From the NCBI RefSeq assembly GCF_014650575.1, contig NZ_BMVF01000026.1, positions 37,149 through 101,148 on the forward strand: a stretch of 64,000 nucleotides of DNA. The letters run 5' to 3'. Each line of letters starts with the position of its first letter. Within the stretch, counting starts at the first letter, position 1. This document shows positions 58,256 to 64,000 of this stretch, in pieces. A program made the translations under genes and the position numbers. The notes under the pieces were generated by a model. The model saw only the letters and a list, made by a program, of their open reading frames with translations. It did not search any database and had not been told where the DNA came from. The stretch is from Streptomyces naganishii JCM 4654. Lineage in GTDB: Bacteria > Actinomycetota > Actinomycetes > Streptomycetales > Streptomycetaceae.

Positions 58256-59137
58256 TCACTTGGTGAGCGTGCAGGCGGCCAGGGAGTCCAGTCCCTGCGG
58301 CTTGGTTCCCTTGCGGCCGATGGCGATGGCGATGCGGTCGATGGTCGACACGCGCTTGTCCTTGAGGGGGCCGAGGATCGCGTTCTGGACGAAGTGGGGG
58401 CCGCCCTGGCCGACGGTGTTCTTCAGGCGGGTGTCGGCCTCCTGGACCTGGGTGTCGAGGAGGCTGAGGTTGCGGTCGACCTCGGCCCGCGCGGAGGCGG
58501 GGACCGCGGGGAGCTGGGACTTCACGTCGGGGCAGCTGATCGTGCCCACGCCGGTCGCCGCGCCCGAGCCGCCGGCCGCGCCGGAGCCGGCCGCCTGCTG
58601 ACCGGCCGCCTGACCGCCCGCCTGCTGACCGGCCGCGGTGGCGGACGCGGTGGGAGCGGCCGTCGCCGTGGCGGAGCCGCCCGCGCCGCCCTGGTCGAGG
58701 GCGCACGGCGCCAGCGCGTCCAGTCCCTGCGGCTTGGTCCCCTTGCGGCCGATGGCGATGGCGATGCGGTCGATGGTCGACACGCGCTTGTCCTTGAGCG
58801 GGCCGAGGATCGCGTTCTGGACGAAGTGGGGGCCGCCCTGGCCGACGGTGTTCTTCAGGCGGGTGTTGGCCTCCTGGACCTGGGTGTCGAGGAGGCTGAG
58901 GTTGCGGTCGACCTCGGCCCGCGCGGAGGCGGGGACCGCGGGGAGCTGGGACCTTACGTCGGGGCAGCTGATCGTGCCGGGGTCCGCGAGCGTCCGGGTG
59001 CTCTGGGCGCCGCCGCCCTTGGACGGCTCGCCGGCGAGGGCGGAGCCGGCGACGACCGCTCCGGACAGCACCACCGCGGCGGCGCCGCCGATGAACGCGA
59101 CGCGACGCCTGTTGTACTTCGCAAGAGCCCTGGACAT
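58256..59137 (-). CDS. Secreted protein with two nearly identical domains
   Basis: 293 aa. N-terminal export signal (VAFIGGAAAVVLSGAVVAGS with following ALAG), then two copies of an 87-residue domain at about 54-140 and 198-284, joined by an Ala/Gly/Gln linker. Each copy: TISCPDVRSQLPAVPASARA, LSLLDTQVQEANTRLKNTV, GGPHFVQNAILGPLKDKRV, IDRIAIAIGRKGTKPQGLD, with one Cys near each end, likely a disulfide. No known enzyme motif. The DNA copies differ at only about five of 261 bases, including synonymous sites, so duplication or gene conversion is recent. Confidence 0.85.
   Translation of the reverse strand: MSRALAKYNRRRVAFIGGAAAVVLSGAVVAGSALAGEPSKGGGAQSTRTLADPGTISCPDVRSQLPAVPASARAEVDRNLSLLDTQVQEANTRLKNTVGQGGPHFVQNAILGPLKDKRVSTIDRIAIAIGRKGTKPQGLDALAPCALDQGGAGGSATATAAPTASATAAGQQAGGQAAGQQAAGSGAAGGSGAATGVGTISCPDVKSQLPAVPASARAEVDRNLSLLDTQVQEADTRLKNTVGQGGPHFVQNAILGPLKDKRVSTIDRIAIAIGRKGTKPQGLDSLAACTLTK
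58286..58546. repeat. Intragenic direct repeat, copy A
   Basis: 261-bp segment encoding the second domain of the secreted protein; about 98% identical by eye to 58718-58978, offset 432 bp. Confidence 0.9.
58718..58978. repeat. Intragenic direct repeat, copy B
   Basis: 261-bp segment encoding the first domain of the secreted protein; partner of 58286-58546. Confidence 0.9.
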
Positions 59138-59246
59138 GCGGATGCCTCACTCGTGTCGGGGGTGTCGTGGCCGTGCCGTGCGTGGGGGCGAACGCGGCGC
59201 CTGCGCTCGGCGAGAGATACGGGAAAGCGGTTGCGGCCGTTCAAGG

Positions 59247-59258
59247 AGTTCCGGAACT
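59247..59258. promoter_or_regulatory. Palindrome AGTTCCGGAACT
   Basis: Perfect 12-bp palindrome in the divergent region between the duplicated secreted protein gene and argG, about 110 bp upstream of the former. Possible operator or ECF sigma element (GGAAC); unassigned. Confidence 0.35.
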
Positions 59259-59336
59259 TCCCTTCGATACCCGCCCCGCACGCCCTCACGGGCCTCCGTA
59301 CGCCCCCCTTCGCCCGCCCGGCGTCCCCGCCGGAGA

Positions 59337-59374
59337 TTGACGAACCATGCAGAGTTCTGCATACTCATGCATGT
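59337..59374 (+). promoter_or_regulatory. argG promoter with ARG boxes
   Basis: TTGACG (59337-59342), 17 bp and CATACT (59360-59365). TGCAG-agtt-CTGCA (59348-59361) is a perfect palindrome in the spacer, and ATACTCATGCATG follows over the -10, together giving two adjacent ARG-box-like units. ArgR bound here would block transcription. Confidence 0.75.
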
Positions 59375-59401
59375 CAGCGAATGCACTGTGAGGAGAAACC
59401 C

Positions 59402-60595
59402 GTGACCGAGCGCGTCGTACTCGCCTACTCGGGCGGTCTGGACACCTCCGTCGCCATCGGCTGGATCGCCGAGGAGACGGGCGCCGAGGTCATCGCCGTA
59501 GCGGTCGACGTCGGCCAGGGCGGCGAGGACCTGGACGTCATCCGCAAGCGCGCGCTCGCCTGCGGTGCCGTCGAGGCCGAGGTCGCCGACGCCAAGGACG
59601 AGTTCGCCGAGGGGTACTGCCTCCCGGCGATCAAGGCCAACGCCCTCTACATGGACCGCTACCCGCTGGTCTCCGCCCTGTCCCGGCCGACGATCGTCAA
59701 GCACCTCGTCGCCGCCGCCAAGAAGCACGGCGCCACCACGGTCGCCCACGGCTGCACCGGCAAGGGCAACGACCAGGTCCGCTTCGAGGCCGGCATCGTC
59801 GCCCTCGCCCCCGACCTCAAGTGCATCGCGCCGGTCCGCGACTACGCGATGACCCGGGACAAGGCCATCGCGTTCTGCGAGGACAAGAACCTCCCGATCG
59901 CCACCACCAAGAAGTCCCCGTACTCCATCGACCAGAACGTCTTCGGGCGTGCCGTCGAGACCGGCTTCCTCGAGGACATCTGGAACGCCCCGATCGAGGA
60001 CATCTACGAGTACACCCAGAACCCGGCCGTGGAGCGCGAGCCCGACGAGGTGATCGTCACCTTCCAGGCGGGCGTCCCGGTCGCCATCGACGGCAAGCCC
60101 GTCACCGTGCTCCAGGCGATCCAGCAGCTCAACGAGCGCGCCGGCGCCCAGGGCATCGGCCGGATCGACATGGTGGAGGACCGCCTCGTCGGCATCAAGT
60201 CCCGCGAGGTGTACGAGGCTCCCGGCGCGATCGCCCTGATCACCGCCCACCAGGAGCTGGAGAACGTCACCGTCGAGCGCGAACTCGCCCGCTACAAGCG
60301 GCAGGTCGAGCAGCGCTGGGGCGAACTGGTCTACGACGGCCAGTGGTTCTCCCCGCTCAAGCGCGCCCTGGACGGCTTCATCAACGAGGCCAACCAGCAC
60401 GTCACCGGCGACATCCGGATGACCCTGCACGGCGGCCGCGCCGTCGTCACCGGCCGGCGCTCCCAGTCGTCGCTGTACGACTTCAACCTGGCCACCTACG
60501 ACACGGGCGACACCTTCGACCAGGCGGCGGCCAAGGGCTTCATCGACATCTACAGCCTGTCGTCGAAGATCGCCGCCAAGCGCGACCTCGCCTGA
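59402..60595 (+). CDS. argG: Argininosuccinate synthase
   Basis: 397 aa. P-loop pyrophosphatase VVLAYSGGLDTSVAIGW, aspartate/citrulline sites YPLVSALSRPTIVKHLV, HGCTGKGNDQVRFE, KSPYSIDQNVFGRAVE, and C-terminal helix. Joins citrulline and aspartate. GTG at 59402 after GAGGAG. argH follows after 92 bp. Confidence 0.97.
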   Translation: MTERVVLAYSGGLDTSVAIGWIAEETGAEVIAVAVDVGQGGEDLDVIRKRALACGAVEAEVADAKDEFAEGYCLPAIKANALYMDRYPLVSALSRPTIVKHLVAAAKKHGATTVAHGCTGKGNDQVRFEAGIVALAPDLKCIAPVRDYAMTRDKAIAFCEDKNLPIATTKKSPYSIDQNVFGRAVETGFLEDIWNAPIEDIYEYTQNPAVEREPDEVIVTFQAGVPVAIDGKPVTVLQAIQQLNERAGAQGIGRIDMVEDRLVGIKSREVYEAPGAIALITAHQELENVTVERELARYKRQVEQRWGELVYDGQWFSPLKRALDGFINEANQHVTGDIRMTLHGGRAVVTGRRSQSSLYDFNLATYDTGDTFDQAAAKGFIDIYSLSSKIAAKRDLA

Positions 60596-60617
60596 CCTCA
60601 CGCGCATCCGCCTGACA

Positions 60618-60651
60618 GCCGCCTCCCCGCACGCGACCGTGGGGAGGCGGC
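60618..60651 (+). terminator. Hairpin between argG and argH
   Basis: GCCGCCTCCCC (60618-60628) with GGGGAGGCGGC (60641-60651), perfect 11 bp, loop 12 nt. No U-tract. It may terminate part of the argG transcript or stabilise its 3' end, so argH level could differ from argG. Confidence 0.65.
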
Positions 60652-60687
60652 GGCACATCCACCCGCCTTCTGTGAGGAGCAACGCAA

Positions 60688-62121
60688 GTGAGCAGCAACA
60701 GCGGTGACGTACGGCTCTGGGGCGGCCGTTTCGCCGACGGTCCCGCCGAGGCCCTGGCGAAGCTGTCCGCGTCCGTCCACTTCGACTGGCGGCTCGCGCC
60801 CTACGACATCGCCGGCTCCCGCGCCCACGCCCGCGTGCTGCGCAAGGCCGGTCTGCTCACCGACGACGAGCTGACCCGCATGCTGGACGGCCTCGACCGG
60901 CTCGAGGCGGACGTGGTCTCCGGCGACTTCACGGGCACGATCGCCGACGAGGACGTCCACACCGCCCTCGAGCGGGGCCTGCTGGAGCGCCTCGGCCCCG
61001 ACCTCGGCGGCAAACTGCGCGCCGGCCGCTCCCGCAACGACCAGGTGGCCACCCTCTTCCGCATGTACCTGCGCGACCACGCCCGGATCATCGGCGGCCT
61101 GATCGCCGACCTCCAGGACGCGCTCATCGGCCTCGCCGAGGCCCACCCGGACGTGGCCATGCCCGGCCGGACCCACCTCCAGCACGCCCAGCCGGTCCTG
61201 TTCGCCCACCACGTCCTCGCCCACGTCCAGTCACTGTCCCGGGACGCCGAGCGGCTGCGCCAGTGGGACGAGCGGACCGCCGTCTCGCCGTACGGCTCGG
61301 GCGCCCTCGCGGGCTCCTCCCTCGGCCTGGACCCGGAGGCGGTGGCGAAGGACCTCGGCTTCGAGCACGGCAGCGCCGCCAACTCCATCGACGGCACGGC
61401 CTCCCGCGACTTCGTCGCCGAGTTCGCCTTCATCACCGCGATGATCGGCGTGAACCTCTCCCGGATCGCCGAGGAGGTCATCATCTGGAACACGAAGGAG
61501 TTCTCCTTCGTGACCCTGCACGACGCCTTCTCCACCGGCTCGTCGATCATGCCGCAGAAGAAGAACCCGGACATCGCGGAGCTGGCCCGGGGCAAGTCCG
61601 GCCGCCTGATCGGCAACCTGACCGGCCTGATGGCGACCCTCAAGGCCCTCCCGCTCGCGTACAACCGCGACCTCCAGGAGGACAAGGAGCCCGTCTTCGA
61701 CTCCTGCGACCAGCTGGAGATCCTGCTCCCCGCCTTCACCGGCATGATGGCCACCCTCACCGTGCACCGCGAGCGCATGGAGGAGCTCGCCCCGGCCGGC
61801 TTCTCGCTCGCCACCGACATCGCCGAGTGGCTGGTCCGGCAGGGCGTGCCCTTCCGGGTGGCCCACGAGGTGGCCGGCGAGTGCGTGAAGGCCGCCGAGG
61901 CCGAGGGCAAGGAGCTCGACGAGCTGACCGACGAGCAGTTCGCGAAGATCTCCCCCCACCTCACCCCCGAGGTGCGCACGGTCCTGAACGTCCCCGGGGC
62001 CCTCGCCTCCCGCAACGGCAGGGGCGGCACGGCCCCGAGCGCGGTGGCCATCCAGCTCACCGAGGTGAAGCGGGACGTGGCCGACCAGCACGCCTGGGCG
62101 ACGGCCCGGCAGCGAGCCTGA
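60688..62121 (+). CDS. argH: Argininosuccinate lyase
   Basis: 477-aa fumarase/aspartase-superfamily enzyme: LWGGRFADGPAEALAKLSAS, EDVHTALERGLLERLG, GRSRNDQVATLFRMYLRD, GRTHLQHAQPVLFAHH, signature loop STGSSIMPQKKNPD with the catalytic Ser. Makes arginine and fumarate. GTG at 60688 follows GAGGAG. Confidence 0.97.
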   Translation: MSSNSGDVRLWGGRFADGPAEALAKLSASVHFDWRLAPYDIAGSRAHARVLRKAGLLTDDELTRMLDGLDRLEADVVSGDFTGTIADEDVHTALERGLLERLGPDLGGKLRAGRSRNDQVATLFRMYLRDHARIIGGLIADLQDALIGLAEAHPDVAMPGRTHLQHAQPVLFAHHVLAHVQSLSRDAERLRQWDERTAVSPYGSGALAGSSLGLDPEAVAKDLGFEHGSAANSIDGTASRDFVAEFAFITAMIGVNLSRIAEEVIIWNTKEFSFVTLHDAFSTGSSIMPQKKNPDIAELARGKSGRLIGNLTGLMATLKALPLAYNRDLQEDKEPVFDSCDQLEILLPAFTGMMATLTVHRERMEELAPAGFSLATDIAEWLVRQGVPFRVAHEVAGECVKAAEAEGKELDELTDEQFAKISPHLTPEVRTVLNVPGALASRNGRGGTAPSAVAIQLTEVKRDVADQHAWATARQRA

Positions 62122-62168
62122 GGGGGCGCGGGGAACGGCGCGGCAAGCCACAACGCACCCGCGCCCCC
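62122..62168 (+). terminator. argH terminator within a Streptomyces-type intergenic repeat
   Basis: GGGGGCGCGGG with CCCGCGCCCCC (62122-62133 with 62158-62168), loop containing GAACGGCGCGGCAAGCCACA. The GGGGCGCGGGGAAC...GCGCG motif is, from memory, a sequence found repeatedly after genes throughout Streptomyces genomes. Confidence 0.65.
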
Positions 62169-62177
62169 GCGCGCACC

Positions 62178-62223
62178 CGCACCCCCACAGCCGCGAAACG
62201 CGCACCCCCACAGCCGCGAAACG
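62178..62223. repeat. 23-bp perfect tandem repeat, two copies
   Basis: CGCACCCCCACAGCCGCGAA-ACG occurs at 62178-62200 and exactly again at 62201-62223, with a decayed third copy after it (cgcccgtacccgcgaaacc). It adjoins the argH terminator repeat. No other feature is seen up to the aldo/keto reductase. Confidence 0.8.
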
Positions 62224-62334
62224 CGCCCGTACCCGCGAAACCACCCCAAGGCCCGAGCCTTCGGGCGAACCCGAAGCACAGTCACGGGCTACGTTGGTCG
62301 GAACGCCGAACCGGACCGACCGACGGAGCCCGCG

Positions 62335-63306
62335 ATGCCCTTCGCCCGACTGGCAACAGCGACGACCCCCACCTGCCACATCGGCCTCGGCCTCGCCGCC
62401 ATCGGCCGCCCCGGCTACATCAACCTCGGCCGGGACGAGGACCTCGGAGCGGACCGCAGCGTCGAAGCGCTGCGCTCCCGCACCCACCAGCTCCTCGACG
62501 CCGCCTACGCGCAGGGCGTCCGCTACTTCGACGCCGCCCGCTCCTACGGCCGCTCCGAGGAGTTCCTGGCCGGGTGGCTCGCCGCCCGCCCCGACGCGGA
62601 CGACGTCGTCGTGGGCAGCAAGTGGGGCTACACCTACACCGCGGACTGGACCACCGACGCCGAGCGGCACGAGGTCAAGGACCACAGCCTGGCCGCCTAC
62701 GAGCGCCAGCGCGCCGAGAGCGCGGAACTGCTCGGCGACCGCCTCGACCTGTACCAGATCCACTCGGTGACCCCGGACAGCCCGGCCCTCACCGACAAGG
62801 AGCTGCACGCCCGGCTCGCCGAGGCCGCCGCCCAGGGTCTCACCGTCGGCTTCTCGACCAGCGGCCCGGCCCAGGCCGACGCCATCCGGGCCGCCCTCAC
62901 CGTGACCGTCGACGGCGAGCCCCTCTTCCGTACCGTCCAGTCGACGTACAACGTCCTGGAGACCTCCGCCGGGCCCGCGCTCGCCGAGGCGCACGACGCG
63001 GGGCTGACGGTGATCGTCAAGGAGGGCATGGCCAACGGCCGGCTCGCCGGGCCGCAGGCGCCCGAGGCACTGCGGTCCGTGGCCCACGAGACCGGCCTCG
63101 GCTGCGACGCGGTCGCCCTCGCCCTGGTCCTGTGCCGCCCGTGGGCCGGCGTCGTCCTCTCCGGCGCGGCCACGCTCGGCCAGCTCGCCTCCAACCTGCA
63201 CGCCCCGGCCGTCGACCTCGACGAGGACCGGCTCGCCCGCCTCGACGCGCTGGCCGAGGACCCGCACGTCTACTGGGAGCGGCGCGCACGGCTGCCCTGG
63301 CACTGA
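62335..63306 (+). CDS. Aldo/keto reductase
   Basis: 323 aa. Catalytic tetrad: Asp and Tyr in YFDAARSYGRSEEF (near residues 65-70), Lys in VVGSKWGYTYT (near 101), His in YQIHSV (near 142); NADPH-binding end with EDPHVYWERRARLPWH. Substrate unknown. CGGAG precedes the ATG at 62335. Confidence 0.88.
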   Translation: MPFARLATATTPTCHIGLGLAAIGRPGYINLGRDEDLGADRSVEALRSRTHQLLDAAYAQGVRYFDAARSYGRSEEFLAGWLAARPDADDVVVGSKWGYTYTADWTTDAERHEVKDHSLAAYERQRAESAELLGDRLDLYQIHSVTPDSPALTDKELHARLAEAAAQGLTVGFSTSGPAQADAIRAALTVTVDGEPLFRTVQSTYNVLETSAGPALAEAHDAGLTVIVKEGMANGRLAGPQAPEALRSVAHETGLGCDAVALALVLCRPWAGVVLSGAATLGQLASNLHAPAVDLDEDRLARLDALAEDPHVYWERRARLPWH

Positions 63307-63346
63307 GCCGGCGGTACACGTCTGACACACGGCGGAACCCCCGCCT

Positions 63347-63406
63347 ATGAGACCCGCACGCTAGAAATGAGACATCAACGTCTCATGTGCGGTACTGTTG
63401 TCTCAT
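63347..63406. promoter_or_regulatory. Nested four-half-site operator and leaderless promoter of the TetR gene
   Basis: ATGAGAC at 63347-63353 and 63367-63373; GTCTCAT at 63380-63386 and 63400-63406. All four are symmetric about 63376.5: an inner palindrome with a 6-bp centre and an outer one 20 bp further out on each side. The last half-site contains the TetR start codon. -10 TACTGT (63393-63398) is six bases before the ATG, so the mRNA is leaderless and binding would block both promoter and start. Confidence 0.75.
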
Positions 63407-63995
63407 GGCCGTCGACCGCGAACACGTGCTGCGCAGCGCAGCCGACCTGCTCACCCGGAAGTCCACCGCCACCATGGACGAGGTCGCCAAGGCGGCCGGG
63501 ATCAGCCGGGCCACCCTGCACCGCCACTTCGCGGGCCGGGACGCGCTCGTGCGCGCGCTGGAGTCGCTGGGCATCGAGGAGTGCGAGGCGGCCGTGGACG
63601 CCGCACGGCCCGACGAGGGGCCCGCGAGCGACGCCGTCCGCAGACTCGTGCGCGAGCTCCAGCCCGCCGCCGGCCTGCTCGCCTTCCTCTACGGCGAGAG
63701 CCAGCTGTGGGAGGGCGAACCGCAGAACGACGGCTGGGCCCACCTCGACGCCCGTATCGGCGCGGTGTTCCAACGCGGCCACCACAGCGGCGAGTTCCGT
63801 GTCGAACTCACCCCGGCCTGGCTCACCGAGGCGCTCTACGGCCTGATCGCCTCGGGCGCCTGGGCCGTGCAGGACGGCCGTGTGGCCGCCCGCGACTTCC
63901 CCACCATGGTCGCCGAGCTGCTGCTCGGCGGCGCACTCCGGAGAGAGACATCTCACGTGCCTAAGGAGTCAAGCCGCGACCGCGAGATCGGCTGA
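63405..63995 (+). CDS. TetR-family transcriptional regulator
   Basis: 196 aa. HTH domain MAVDREHVLRSAADLLTRKS and MDEVAKAAGISRATLHRHFA-GRDALVRAL (residues about 1-55), then the ligand-binding helices (LQPAAGLLAFLYGESQLWEG, LTPAWLTEALYGLIASGAWA). ATG at 63405 is preferred over one at 63387 because of the -10 spacing. After the stop, TGAGGAGG at the window edge is a ribosome site for a next gene outside the window, likely its target (often an exporter). Confidence 0.88.
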   Translation: MAVDREHVLRSAADLLTRKSTATMDEVAKAAGISRATLHRHFAGRDALVRALESLGIEECEAAVDAARPDEGPASDAVRRLVRELQPAAGLLAFLYGESQLWEGEPQNDGWAHLDARIGAVFQRGHHSGEFRVELTPAWLTEALYGLIASGAWAVQDGRVAARDFPTMVAELLLGGALRRETSHVPKESSRDREIG

Positions 63996-64000
63996 GGAGG

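Overview
The window is chromosomal DNA from a Streptomyces-type actinomycete. Evidence: very high G+C with G/C in nearly every third codon position, frequent GTG starts, many 1-4 bp start/stop overlaps, TAnnnT -10 elements placed so close to start codons that leaderless mRNAs are likely, and a gene order (infC-rpmI-rplT, a SpoU methylase, a PAS kinase, pheST, argCJBDR, argGH) that I recognise as the conserved Streptomyces core. I see no rRNA, tRNA, CRISPR array, insertion sequence, prophage or antibiotic cluster.

Layout. 1-1.2 kb: end of a DrrAB-type ABC exporter. 1.3-3.2 kb: siderophore-interacting reductase with an iron box, and a 5'-3' exonuclease. 3.5-7.2 kb: glycine-betaine/proline importer whose permease carries two fused binding domains. 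7.6-11.1 kb: XRE-cupin regulator, a BtuF-like protein, a TDT exporter and a divergent LysR regulator. 11.1-16.4 kb: gamma-glutamylation pathway for an amine (probably ethanolamine; GlnA4-like synthetase, ALDH, SDR, PuuD-like hydrolase, GntR regulator). 16.4-20.9 kb: PLP fold-type III deaminase, a disordered membrane protein and a mycosin-like protease. 20.9-23 kb: serine hydrolase, SseB-like and DUF1844 proteins. 23-31 kb: translation block infC-rpmI-rplT, trmH, kinase and pheST, with an apparent attenuator in front of infC, which starts with ATC. 31-40.5 kb: SpoIIE-type phosphatase, an NsdA-like TPR regulator, NUDIX, hydroxyacyl-CoA dehydrogenase, GH-like exported protein, EamA transporter facing a MocR regulator, and a histidine-phosphatase-fold protein without catalytic histidines. 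40.8-45 kb: YfhO/GtrB/GtrA glycosylation operon. 45-49.9 kb: argCJBDR. 50-57.5 kb: a five-gene flavin electron-transfer operon (two ferric-reductase-like proteins, two FMN-binding proteins, ApbE) divergent from a two-component system. 57.5-64 kb: PNPOx-fold protein, a secreted protein with a nearly identical internal duplication, argG, argH, aldo/keto reductase and a TetR regulator under a nested palindrome.

How they work together. ArgR encoded at 49.3 kb probably controls both argCJBDR and argG through ARG-box-like sequences overlapping good promoters; with argH these supply most of the arginine pathway. The flavin operon looks like a self-contained route from cytosolic NAD(P)H through membrane haems to covalently bound FMN outside the cell; 11-bp-spaced CTCAGAG repeats in the intergenic region suggest that the adjacent response regulator controls it. 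The best candidates for under-described biology are this duplicated electron-transfer module, the EamA/MocR pair whose start codons overlap on opposite strands so that each promoter lies inside the other gene, the four-half-site TetR operator, and the structured leaders ahead of infC, pheS and the SpoIIE-type phosphatase.
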